DNA of 16,297 bases from Pseudomonadota bacterium (GTDB lineage: Bacteria > Pseudomonadota > Alphaproteobacteria > Azospirillales > Azospirillaceae). Position numbers and translations under genes: made by a program. A model generated the notes under the pieces. It was not told where the DNA came from, ran no database searches, and saw nothing but the letters and a program-made list of their open reading frames with translations. Positions 8,077 through 15,600 of this stretch are shown in pieces; position 1 is the first letter of the stretch; every line of letters starts with the position of its first letter. Where the stretch lies: positions 1 to 16,297 of the forward strand of contig JAEZID010000435.1 in the NCBI GenBank assembly GCA_023416195.1. The letters run 5' to 3'.

Positions 8077-8751
8077 ATGCAATACCCCTTTTTGTGTACC
8101 TCTGGCGTTCAGGATGCCCTTGAACGTGCGCTTTCGGTGGCACGGCTGGGACGGTATTTGCCGGCGGCGGGAGGGGATCGTTATCGAGCGTTGCGTCTAT
8201 ATGTATGGAATGCGCGCCTTTGCGAGGCGTTCTATTTGCCTTGCCAGATAGCCGAAATCACCATCAGAAATTCGATCAGCAGAGCCTTGTCGTCTCACTA
8301 TAAAACAGACGAATGGTACACGAAAGGTGGGTTTCTGTGCCAATTACCTCCTCGGTTGAAGGGGGAACTGGATGATGTCATTTCCGATAAACGTGGCGAC
8401 CATGGAGCCGGGATGACGCACGACCATGTCATCGCCGGCTTGTCGTTTGGATTTTGGACGCATACACTTACGAAAAACTTCGAAAATGCTGGAATTTGGC
8501 CAAAAAATATATCCCTTGCATTTCCCTGCGCCCCAATAAATATAAGTCGAAGTGATTTATATAAAAGAGTTGATTCGGTGCGATCTTTTAGGAATCGCAT
8601 AGCACATCATTATGCCGTGTTTGATAAAGCGCCAAATTCGATGCACAAAGACATTCTGGAGGTGATTGAATGGTCGTGCGAGGAGACAGCATGGCTTGTA
8701 AGAGGGCTGTCGAAGGTTTCGCAGACTATCAATGCCCGCCCGCGGACATGA
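8077..8751 (+). CDS. Abi-like (Abi_2/AbiF-type) HEPN-domain protein, putative abortive-infection RNase
   Basis: 224 residues, shorter than the ~300-residue lactococcal AbiF/AbiD proteins but usual for the single-domain proteobacterial branch. Family blocks: LGRYLPAAGGDRYRALRLY (~24-42), NARLCEAFYLPCQIAEITIRN (~45-65), GLSFGFWTHTL (~125-135), and the catalytic-type motif FRNRIAHHYAVF (~191-202), in which R-x4-H is the HEPN ribonuclease signature. HEPN Abi proteins are thought to cut RNA when phage infection is sensed. The central and 3' parts are strikingly AT-rich compared with both neighbours, pointing to recent acquisition. ATG 8077 is the only ATG that fits the frame, which opens at 7981; the ribosome binding site is weak, so expression may be low or depend on the upstream RNA. 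The stop codon directly abuts the stop of the convergent cyclic-nucleotide gene. No partner protein antitoxin is seen. Family call is strong; activity is inferred. Confidence 0.85.
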   Translation: MQYPFLCTSGVQDALERALSVARLGRYLPAAGGDRYRALRLYVWNARLCEAFYLPCQIAEITIRNSISRALSSHYKTDEWYTKGGFLCQLPPRLKGELDDVISDKRGDHGAGMTHDHVIAGLSFGFWTHTLTKNFENAGIWPKNISLAFPCAPINISRSDLYKRVDSVRSFRNRIAHHYAVFDKAPNSMHKDILEVIEWSCEETAWLVRGLSKVSQTINARPRT

Positions 8752-9207
8752 TCATCTCCCCTGCCCGCTCAGCACCTCGCGCAGCCGGCCGGTGGTCTTG
8801 TCCAGGCGGTGGGCCAGGGCGCGCATGATCTCCAGGGCCATCTGCGGGAAATCGGCGATCATCTGGAGGAAATGGTCCTTGGGCACGCACAGGGCGTCCA
8901 GTTCCGACAAGGCGCGGACGGTGGCGGTGCGCGGCACGTCGCAGAGGATGGCGATTTCGCCGACGATCTCGCTCGCCCCCAGGATGGCGACGGGGAGCGG
9001 GCCGGCCGGGGTGCGCACCTCCACCTCGGCCTCGCCGCTCAGGATGATGAAGGCGCAGGTTCCCATCTCGTCCTGGTGGAACAGAACCTCGCCGGGCTTG
9101 TAGGTCACCCGCTCGCTGGTGAAGGCCAGAAGCTTCAGTTTGGACGTCTCGACGTTGGCGAACATCGGGATCTTGCGCAGGCATTCGACTTCTTGCGCGA
9201 TGCTCAT
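8752..9207 (-). CDS. Small cyclic nucleotide-binding domain protein (stand-alone CRP-like sensor)
   Basis: 151 residues, essentially one cNMP-binding domain. The phosphate-binding cassette is intact: GEIAILCDVPRTATVRA at 83-99, with G83-E84 for the ribose and R93-T94 for the cyclic phosphate. Strands before it (YKPGEVLFHQDEMGTCAFIILSGEAEV) match the jelly-roll. A helix at ~112-145 follows, but no helix-turn-helix, so it is not a CRP-type DNA-binding regulator. It probably senses cAMP or cGMP (or a related nucleotide) and acts through protein contact. It is the second gene of a minus-strand pair, 58 bases after the ABC-like gene, with GGAGGAGG about 8 bases before ATG 9207. The likely partner is that ABC-like membrane protein, by gene order only. 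Its stop codon is immediately adjacent to the stop of the convergent Abi gene. Confidence 0.9.
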   Translation of the reverse strand: MSIAQEVECLRKIPMFANVETSKLKLLAFTSERVTYKPGEVLFHQDEMGTCAFIILSGEAEVEVRTPAGPLPVAILGASEIVGEIAILCDVPRTATVRALSELDALCVPKDHFLQMIADFPQMALEIMRALAHRLDKTTGRLREVLSGQGR

Positions 9208-9265
9208 GGGGTGAGCCTCCTCCTGCCCCTTCGGCGCCGGGGGCCAAGGCGTTGTCGGGCCGGCA

Positions 9266-11902
9266 TCAATCCGCCGCCATCAGTTCATGCAACAGTGTGC
9301 CGGGTTTGTTCAGTTCCTCAAAGCGTCCCTGTTCGGCGATCCGCCCATCCTTCAGGACGATCACGCGGTCGAAGGCGCCGGCCAGGCTGGCGCGGTGCAG
9401 CACCCAGACGAGGCCGCGCCCGCGCATCTCCTCCCGGATCGCGCCGTGCACCCGGTTCTGGCTGGCGCCGTCCAGGCCGCTGGTCGCCTCGCTCAGCACC
9501 AGCAGGTCGGGCCGTTTCAGCAGCGCGCGGGCAAGCGCCGCCTTCTGCCGCTGCGCCGCCGACAGGCGGGATCCGGCGACGCCGACCGGGTGGTCGAGGC
9601 CCACCTCGATCACCGTGTCGCGCAGGTGCAGCCGGTCCACCAGCTCGGCCAGGATGCGGCCGACCTTCGAATGTACCTGGGCCTGACCGTAGACCAGCTT
9701 TCCGAACAGGATGTTGTCCTGGATGCTGGCCGCCGCGTTGTAGGCCGCCGGGTCGAAGAAGGCGACCGAGTCGCGGAGATCCGCCGGCAGGTCGGCGGCG
9801 AAGACGCGCCGGGCCTCCAGAAGCTGCGCCTCGATCTTCGGCGTCATCAGGCCCAGGCGGTGCCGCGCCGCGATCAGGCGGAAGGGCAGGGCCATCAGCC
9901 GCGCGCGCTCCTCCGGCTTCAGGGCGCCGAGGCCCTCCTTCGCGCTGCGCGCCAGGATGGCCTGATAGTCCGGCAGTTCGGCGAAGCCGATGAAGGAGAA
10001 GCGCTCGAAGAACTCGTGCCCCGGCGGCAGACCGGCGAACAGCTCCACCATCGTCTCGGCCACCTTGTGCCCGGCCTCCAGAAAGGTGTCGGTCAGGCCG
10101 ACCTTGCCCAGCACACGCAGCATGTAGGGGTTGGCCGCCAGCGCGTCGGGCTGGAAGACCGGGCCGACCGGCGTGCCGAACAGCAGATTTTCCGCCACGC
10201 TGGCGTTCAGGGTGTAGCGGGCGGGGTCGAATCGCTCGACCAGCCGGCCGAACTCGGGGTCGTCCAGAACCGTGCGCATCGCCTCGCGCGCCTCCAGCAC
10301 GCGGGCGGCCACGTCGGGGCGCCGGTCCGGGTCCACCGTGCGGGTCAGGCCCATGGCGTAGACGTCCTCGTCCAGGTTCACCAGCGTCAGGACCTGGAGG
10401 ATGCGGCGCTTCAGATCCTCCGGCCCGTCGCAGCCGGCGGCGGCGTAGTCGATCCAGTCGGCGCGCAGGTCGTAGGTGGCGTTCCCGGACAGCTGCGATT
10501 CCATCAGCCGGCGCTGGCGGCGTTCGGCCATCTCGTCCCGCTTTTCGGGTGGGCGCAGCGGACGGTGGCGCAGGCCGTAGATCAGGTTGTCGTGCAGCGA
10601 GGCGGCGAACAGGTAGGGCGACGCCCCCACATAGGCGGCGTGGCGGCCGGTCACGCTGTCGGGCAGGGTGGCGTAATCGAGGTCGCCCAGCCGGATCTGC
10701 CCGGACGACGGCAACAGCACGCGCGCCGCCAATTGCGCCAGCTCGTCCCGGCCGGAGCCGATGCCCACCACGGCGGTGTGGCGGTCCAGGGGGATGTCGC
10801 AGCTGACCGCCTCCAGCGCCCGCGCGCCGCCGTCCTCGCCGAAGGTGACGTTGCGGAAGGCGAGGGTACCCTTCAGGGGCATGTCCTCGTCGGCGGTCAG
10901 CAGCCGCTCGTCCAGCAGTTCGGGAACGTGGAACTGCTCGACCACCTGCTCGTACTTGATGCGGTTGTCCTCCTTCTGCTGGTACCAGTCCAGCAGCTCC
11001 TTCCAGGGTGCGGCGAGGTCCTTGTAGGCGGCCAGCACCGCCACCAGCGCACCGAAGGACAGCTGGCCCCGGATCACCAGATAGCCGCCGATCGAATAGA
11101 AGAAGAAGGGCGTCAGCTGGTTGATGAAGTTGTTCAGGAATTTGATGAAGAACTTGCGCTGATAAATCTCGAACCGGATGTCGTAGACGTCGCCCAGCCG
11201 GTGGCTGAGGTCGGCCAGATGCCAGGATGCCGCGTCGTGGGTGTGCACCTCCTGGATGCCGGACACCGTCTCGCCCACCCGGTCGGAGATCTGGCGCATG
11301 GCGCGCACGCGCTGCTTGCCCAGTTGGTTGACCTTGCGCTGAAGGCGCGGGATCAGCCAGCCCTGAAGCGGGTACAGCGACACCGCCGCCGTCCCCAGCA
11401 CCGGGTCCTGGATGAAGATGAAGGCGATGTAGACCAGCAGCGTGCCGCCCTGGAAGATCGGCACGGCGATGGCGTCGCCGATGAAGCCGCCCAGCGGCTC
11501 CACCTCCGCCGTGATCATCGGGATGATCTCGCCCGGCGACATCTTGCGGAAGCGGGGCAGGGGAAAGCGCAGCACCCGCACATACAGCTCGTAGCGCAGG
11601 CGGCGCAGCATCCGTTCGCCCAGCCGCCCCTTGTAGGTGTTGATGACGTACTTGAACCAGCCGTTGATCAGCACCAGCGCCAGGAACAGCCCGCTCAGCA
11701 CGAACAGGTAATCGGTCTGGTCGAGGTGGAGGCCGAAATAGGTCTCCGGCACCTTCTTGCCCGCGATGGCCTCGTTGACGATGCGCTTGGGCAGATCCAG
11801 CGAGGCGTAGAGGAACGGGAAGGAGGCCAGCGTCATCCCCGTCAGCACGACCTGCTGGCGGGCGCTGTGCCGGACGATGAAGCGGTAGATGCTGGATTCC
11901 AT
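9266..11902 (-). CDS. ABC exporter-like membrane protein with a degenerate, expanded nucleotide-binding domain
   Basis: 878 residues. The N-terminal ~320 residues form an exporter-type membrane domain (helices near 18-36, 65-85, 145-165, 168-186, 255-290) with the usual SDRVGETVSGIQEVHTH coupling region. The ATPase domain begins at ~345 but is atypical: Walker A reads GIGSGRDE (380-387), lacking the lysine and serine/threonine; the Q-loop position is alanine (A427); the signature is LSAAQ (780-784); Walker B ends LLVLSEATSGLD (800-811) with serine at the magnesium aspartate position, although E805 and H836 remain. Between Q-loop and signature there are ~350 residues instead of ~70. ATP hydrolysis therefore seems unlikely, and it may be a pseudo-ATPase or work with a partner. 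It starts at ATG 11902 (AGGA seven bases upstream), is divergent from the glycosyltransferase operon, and is followed by the cyclic-nucleotide gene. It is intact with normal codon use, so it is not a pseudogene. Confidence 0.88.
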   Translation of the reverse strand: MESSIYRFIVRHSARQQVVLTGMTLASFPFLYASLDLPKRIVNEAIAGKKVPETYFGLHLDQTDYLFVLSGLFLALVLINGWFKYVINTYKGRLGERMLRRLRYELYVRVLRFPLPRFRKMSPGEIIPMITAEVEPLGGFIGDAIAVPIFQGGTLLVYIAFIFIQDPVLGTAAVSLYPLQGWLIPRLQRKVNQLGKQRVRAMRQISDRVGETVSGIQEVHTHDAASWHLADLSHRLGDVYDIRFEIYQRKFFIKFLNNFINQLTPFFFYSIGGYLVIRGQLSFGALVAVLAAYKDLAAPWKELLDWYQQKEDNRIKYEQVVEQFHVPELLDERLLTADEDMPLKGTLAFRNVTFGEDGGARALEAVSCDIPLDRHTAVVGIGSGRDELAQLAARVLLPSSGQIRLGDLDYATLPDSVTGRHAAYVGASPYLFAASLHDNLIYGLRHRPLRPPEKRDEMAERRQRRLMESQLSGNATYDLRADWIDYAAAGCDGPEDLKRRILQVLTLVNLDEDVYAMGLTRTVDPDRRPDVAARVLEAREAMRTVLDDPEFGRLVERFDPARYTLNASVAENLLFGTPVGPVFQPDALAANPYMLRVLGKVGLTDTFLEAGHKVAETMVELFAGLPPGHEFFERFSFIGFAELPDYQAILARSAKEGLGALKPEERARLMALPFRLIAARHRLGLMTPKIEAQLLEARRVFAADLPADLRDSVAFFDPAAYNAAASIQDNILFGKLVYGQAQVHSKVGRILAELVDRLHLRDTVIEVGLDHPVGVAGSRLSAAQRQKAALARALLKRPDLLVLSEATSGLDGASQNRVHGAIREEMRGRGLVWVLHRASLAGAFDRVIVLKDGRIAEQGRFEELNKPGTLLHELMAAD
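9701..10603 (-). repeat. Three degenerate copies of the Q-loop/helical segment within the ABC-like protein
   Basis: The pattern A-S-x-x-x-N-x-x-x-G, which in exporters follows the Q-loop, occurs at residues 434-443 (ASLHDNLIYG), 567-576 (ASVAENLLFG) and 725-734 (ASIQDNILFG). Copies 2 and 3 are each preceded by FDPAxY (558-563, 716-721). After each copy comes a helix of the kind that precedes the ABC signature: ILQVLTLVNLDEDVYAMGL (501-519), MLRVLGKVGLTDTFLEAG (594-611) and ILAELVDRLHLRDTVIEVGL (750-769). Only the third is followed by a signature (LSAAQRQ). This looks like repeated duplication of the helical subdomain. The span given covers the three A-S-x-x-x-N motifs. Confidence 0.6.
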
Positions 11903-12055
11903 GGCGCCATCCTACCAAGGAGCCGGCGGACGCGCGGAGGAGGCAGAGACCTTACCCCCTTTGCTGCATGGCGGAAACGGGCGGGCTTTGCGCATTTTTC
12001 AGGGAGCGGATTTCGCGGCCACACAAAAACGGCCATGCGGAAAGGGAGAGTGCCG
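11903..12055. promoter_or_regulatory. Divergent intergenic region between the ABC-like gene and the glycosyltransferase operon
   Basis: Both flanking operons point away from this 153-base gap, so promoters for both are expected here. I see no convincing -35/-10 pair on either strand. A short ATG in frame at 12035 could extend the plus-strand gene by seven residues, but AAGGGAGAG lies seven bases before ATG 12056, which favours the later start. The region being regulatory is an inference from gene orientation. Confidence 0.4.
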
Positions 12056-13285
12056 ATGAGCGATCGCCCGACGTCCGGCCGCGTCCTGATCTACAGCCAT
12101 GACACCTTCGGGCTGGGCCACCTGCGCCGCTGCCGCGCCATCGCCCACGCGCTGGTCGAGCGGTACAAGGACCTGTCCGTCCTGATCCTGTCCGGGTCGC
12201 CCATCGTCGGCAGCTTCGACTTCCGCGCGCGGGTGGATTTCGTGCGCATCCCCGGCGTCATCAAGCTGCGCAACGGCGAATACACGGCGCTGAACCTGCA
12301 TCTGGACATCGAGGAGATGCTGGCGATGCGGGCCTCGCTGATCCGCCACACGGCGGAGGCGTACCGGCCCGACCTGTTCATCGTGGACAAGGAACCGCTG
12401 GGCCTGCGCGGCGAGGTGCGCGAGACGCTGCACGACCTGAAGCGGCGCGGCGTGCCGCTGGTGCTGGGCCTGCGCGACGTGATGGACGAACCCGCCCTGC
12501 TCGCCCCGGAGTGGGAGCGCAAGAAGGTCATGCCCGCCCTGGAGGATCTGTACGACGAGCTGTGGGTCTACGGCCTGCCGCAGATCTGCGATCCGCTGGA
12601 GGGGATCGAGGTGCCGGACGCGGTGCGGGCGCGCATGGTCTACACCGGCTACCTGCACCGCACGGCCCCGGCCGCGAGCCCGCACCTGCCCGGCATCCCG
12701 GAGGAGCCCTACATCCTCGTCACCGCCGGCGGCGGCGGGGACGGGGAGGCGCTGATCGACTGGGTGCTGCGCGCCTATGAGAGCGATCCCGACATTCCCA
12801 ACCGCGCCGTGCTGGTCTTCGGCCCCTTCATGCAGCCGGACGCCCAGGCCTATTTCCAGGCCCGCGCCGACGCCCTGTCCAAGGTCGAGGCGACGACCTT
12901 CGAGACGCGGATCGAGCGGCTGATGCAGGGGGCGGTCGGGGTGGTCGCCATGGGCGGCTACAACACCTTCTGCGAGATTCTGTCCTTCGACAAGCGGGCA
13001 CTGATCGTCCCGCGCGAGAAGCCGCGCCGCGAACAGACCATCCGCGCCGCCCGCGCGCAGGAGCTGGGGCTGGTCGCCATGCTGATGGACGACGGCGTTC
13101 GCGATGCCGGCGCCATGGCGGCGGCGCTGCGCCGGCTGCCCTGGCAGGCGCCGCCCTCGGCCGTGCGGGTGCCCGGCCTGCTGGACGGGCTGGAGACGGT
13201 CAACGACCTCGCCGGCCGCCACCTGCCGCAACGCGAGCCGCCCAGGCGCTTCGCCACCGGTTTCGCCTCCGGGAGCGCCGCATGA
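12056..13285 (+). CDS. Predicted glycosyltransferase, COG4671 (MurG/GT28-like) family
   Basis: 409 residues, full length. The N-terminal domain starts RVLIYSHDTFGLGHLRRCRAIA (9-30), the glycine-histidine loop typical of GT-B acceptor domains of the MurG/GT28 kind. Mid-protein DLFIVDKEPLG (106-116) and LVLGLRDVMDEP (135-146) are characteristic of the COG4671 group. The donor domain begins at ~218 with YILVTAGGGGDG (219-230), then VVAMGGYNTFCEIL (296-309) and RALIVPRE (314-321) followed by REQTIRA. There is no signal peptide; it is likely cytoplasmic or peripherally bound to the inner membrane. The start at ATG 12056 is supported by AAGGGAGAG seven bases before it. It overlaps the following GT4 gene by ATGA. 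Substrates are unknown; it shares its donor-site block with the partial gene at the start of the window. Confidence 0.9.
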   Translation: MSDRPTSGRVLIYSHDTFGLGHLRRCRAIAHALVERYKDLSVLILSGSPIVGSFDFRARVDFVRIPGVIKLRNGEYTALNLHLDIEEMLAMRASLIRHTAEAYRPDLFIVDKEPLGLRGEVRETLHDLKRRGVPLVLGLRDVMDEPALLAPEWERKKVMPALEDLYDELWVYGLPQICDPLEGIEVPDAVRARMVYTGYLHRTAPAASPHLPGIPEEPYILVTAGGGGDGEALIDWVLRAYESDPDIPNRAVLVFGPFMQPDAQAYFQARADALSKVEATTFETRIERLMQGAVGVVAMGGYNTFCEILSFDKRALIVPREKPRREQTIRAARAQELGLVAMLMDDGVRDAGAMAAALRRLPWQAPPSAVRVPGLLDGLETVNDLAGRHLPQREPPRRFATGFASGSAA

Positions 13286-14553
13286 CCGTCGCGGTCATCG
13301 TCAAGGGCTGGCCGCGCCTGTCGGAAACCTTCATCGCCCAGGAAGTGCTGGGGCTGGAGCGTCGTGGTTTGCGTCAAGTCATCGTCAGCTTGCGTCAACC
13401 GACCGACACGGCGGTGCACGAGCTGAACCGCCGGGTGACGGCACCGGTCCTGTACCTTCCCGAATATCTGCACGAGGCGCCGGGGCGGGTGGCGCGGGCG
13501 GTCCTGGCCGCGCGGCACCGGCCGGGGTGGGGGAGGGCGCTGGCCGCCTGGACGGCCGACCTGCGCCGCGACCCCACACGCAACCGCGTGCGCCGCTTCG
13601 GGCAGGCCTGCGTCCTGGCGGCGGAGTTGCCGGCGGACGTGACGTGGCTGCACAGCCATTTCCTGCACACGCCGGCCAGCGTCGCCCGCTACGCCGCTCT
13701 GCTGACCGGCCTGCCCTGGAGCTTTTCCGCCCACGCCAAGGACATCTGGACCTCGCCCGACTGGGACAAGCGCGCGAAGCTGGCCGAGGCGCGCTGGGGC
13801 GTCACCTGCACGGCGCTGGGGCACGCGCATCTGGTGGCGCTGGCCCTGGAACCGGGGCGGGTGGAACTTCTCTACCACGGGCTGGACTTCGCGCGCTTCC
13901 CTGATCCGCCCGCCGCCCGGCCGCCGCGCGACGGGGCCGATCCGGCCGACCCGGTGCTCCTGCTGTCGGTCGGTCGGGCGGTCGAGAAGAAGGGGCTGGA
14001 TCTCGCGCTCGACGCGCTGGCCCGGCTTCCCCCCGGCCTGCACTGGCGCTGGGTGCATGTCGGCGGGGGCGAGCGTCTGGCGGCCTTGAAGGCGCAGGCG
14101 GAGCGGCTGGGCCTGACCGGCCGGGTCGAATGGCTGGGCGCGCAGGCGCAGGATGCGGTGATCGCGCAGTACCGGCGCGCCGACCTGTTCGTGCTGCCCT
14201 GCCGGACCGCGCGGGATGGCGATCGCGACGGCCTGCCCAACGTGCTGATGGAGGCGCAGGCGCAGGCGCTGCCCTGCGTCTCCACCCGCGCGGCGGCGGT
14301 GCCGGAACTGATCGAGGACGGGGCGACCGGCCTGCTGGTGGAACCGGAGGACGTGCCGGCCCTGACCGCGGCGCTGGAGTCGCTGATCCGCGACCCCGCC
14401 CGCCGCGCCGCGCTGGGCACGGCCGGGGCGGCGCGCGTCCGCCGCGACTTCGGCTGCGAGGCGGGCATCGACCGGCTGTATCGGCGCTTTACAGGACTCG
14501 AAGGGCATACAAACGTCACCGCCGTCGCCCCCTGTTGTGCGTTGCACCCATGA
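13282..14553 (+). CDS. Glycosyltransferase family 4 (GT-B, WcaL/AmsK-like)
   Basis: 423 residues. The start MTVAVIVKGWPRLSETFIAQE (1-21) is the usual opening of GT4 enzymes of the colanic-acid or exopolysaccharide type. TWLHSHFLHTPA (121-132) and FSAHAKDIW (148-156) form the acceptor-side loop. The donor domain begins LLLSVGRAVEKKGLD (226-240), with R232 and K237 in the positions that hold the diphosphate, and the E-x7-E-type motif is D316-x7-E324 within DGLPNVLMEAQAQALP, a conservative Asp-for-Glu change at the first acid. VSTRAAAVPELIEDGATGLLVEP (333-355) completes the fold. It transfers a sugar from a nucleotide donor with retention. The last ~15 residues (from GHTNVT) look like an extra tail. 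Start chosen for the ATGA overlap and GGGAG six bases upstream. Specificity is unknown. Confidence 0.92.
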   Translation: MTVAVIVKGWPRLSETFIAQEVLGLERRGLRQVIVSLRQPTDTAVHELNRRVTAPVLYLPEYLHEAPGRVARAVLAARHRPGWGRALAAWTADLRRDPTRNRVRRFGQACVLAAELPADVTWLHSHFLHTPASVARYAALLTGLPWSFSAHAKDIWTSPDWDKRAKLAEARWGVTCTALGHAHLVALALEPGRVELLYHGLDFARFPDPPAARPPRDGADPADPVLLLSVGRAVEKKGLDLALDALARLPPGLHWRWVHVGGGERLAALKAQAERLGLTGRVEWLGAQAQDAVIAQYRRADLFVLPCRTARDGDRDGLPNVLMEAQAQALPCVSTRAAAVPELIEDGATGLLVEPEDVPALTAALESLIRDPARRAALGTAGAARVRRDFGCEAGIDRLYRRFTGLEGHTNVTAVAPCCALHP

Positions 14554-14568
14554 TGGGCGGGCTGTAAA

Positions 14569-15579
14569 GTGCGCGCGTTCCGCCACCACACCAGCATCAT
14601 GGCGACTGTTCCCGACATCACCGCGGCGGCCCCGCTCGATTTTTTCGAGTTGGACGACGACGCCGACGCCGTCGTCACCAGCCACGAGCTGTCGGTGACG
14701 CGCAGCAAGCTGGGCGATCTTCTCGACCTGCTGCCGGCCGGGCTGCTGATCCATCAGGAAATGGGCATCGTCTTCGCCAACCAGGAAGCCGCGCGCATCC
14801 TGGGGGCCGACGGCGACGCGCTGATCGGGCGCCATTATCTCGATTTCGTGGAGAGCGCGGACGCCGAGGCGCACCGCGACTCCTTCACCCGCTGCCTGCG
14901 CGGGCACGAGCTGATCCGCTCGCAGGACGGGGCGGTGCTGTCGGTGGACGGGCGGCGCATCCGCGTGCAGGTCAGCATGTCGCCGCTGCCCTGGGACGGC
15001 TTGCCGGTCATCTACGTGATGATCAACGACGTGACGCAGCTGAAGGAGAGCGAAGAGCGGCTGCGGCATCTGTCGATCACCGATCCGCTGACCAACACCT
15101 TCAACCGCCGCCATTTCTTCGAGGTCGCCGAACGCGAGGTCGCCCACGCCCGCCGCCACGACCGGCCGACCAGCCTGCTCGCCATCGACATCGACCATTT
15201 CAAGCGCATCAACGACAGCTTCGGCCACGCCGTGGGCGACGAGGCGCTGAAGGTCTTCACCCAGGCGTGCGAGGCCGAATTGCGCGCCAGCGATCTGCTG
15301 GGCCGCATGGGCGGCGAGGAGTTCGCGGTCCTGCTGCCGGAAACCGACATGGCCGGCGCCCGCATGGTGGCCGAACGCATCCGCCGCCGCATGGGCGAAC
15401 TGGCCGTGCCGGCCGGGACGGACGAGGTCCGCTTCACCGTGTCCATCGGCATCTCCTCCTGCCGGGCGGGGGAACGCAGCGTGGACGCCCTGCTGTCCTG
15501 CGCCGACGAGGCGCTGTACCGCGCCAAGGACGCCGGCCGGAACCGCGCGGTTGGCGAGGCGGACGTTTCCTTCTTTTGA
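14569..15579 (+). CDS. PAS-GGDEF diguanylate cyclase
   Basis: 336 residues if the GTG at 14569 is used. A PAS domain (~45-157; LLDLLPAGLLIHQEMGIVFA then GRRIRVQVSMSPL) leads through a short coiled linker (LKESEERLRHLSI) into a GGDEF domain (~168-330): TDPLTNTFNRRHF, LLAIDIDHFKRINDSFGH, and GGEEF at 248-252, an active form of the catalytic loop. The inhibitory site RASD (239-242) lies exactly five residues upstream, so product inhibition by c-di-GMP is expected. There is no membrane segment. It makes c-di-GMP from two GTP, and the PAS probably sets activity by an unseen ligand. It lies 15 bases after one glycosyltransferase gene and just before another, suggesting local control of polysaccharide production. 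Start is uncertain: ATG 14599 (residue 11) is equally possible, and neither has a strong ribosome binding site. Confidence 0.92.
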   Translation: MRAFRHHTSIMATVPDITAAAPLDFFELDDDADAVVTSHELSVTRSKLGDLLDLLPAGLLIHQEMGIVFANQEAARILGADGDALIGRHYLDFVESADAEAHRDSFTRCLRGHELIRSQDGAVLSVDGRRIRVQVSMSPLPWDGLPVIYVMINDVTQLKESEERLRHLSITDPLTNTFNRRHFFEVAEREVAHARRHDRPTSLLAIDIDHFKRINDSFGHAVGDEALKVFTQACEAELRASDLLGRMGGEEFAVLLPETDMAGARMVAERIRRRMGELAVPAGTDEVRFTVSIGISSCRAGERSVDALLSCADEALYRAKDAGRNRAVGEADVSFF

Positions 15580-15600
15580 GCCATGGGCGAGGGGGCGGAG

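Noticed and set aside
8018..8251. Overlapping 77-codon open frame across the start of the Abi gene (MHALTAPAAHMSQ...)
   Set aside because: The conserved Abi residues are in the other frame from 8077 on. Its 5' part overlaps the hairpin region and no family is recognisable. A short upstream peptide is not excluded but has no support.
9287..12055. Long plus-strand open frame leading into the COG4671 glycosyltransferase
   Set aside because: It is antisense to the ABC-like gene. The true start is ATG 12056, with a ribosome binding site and the family N-terminus.
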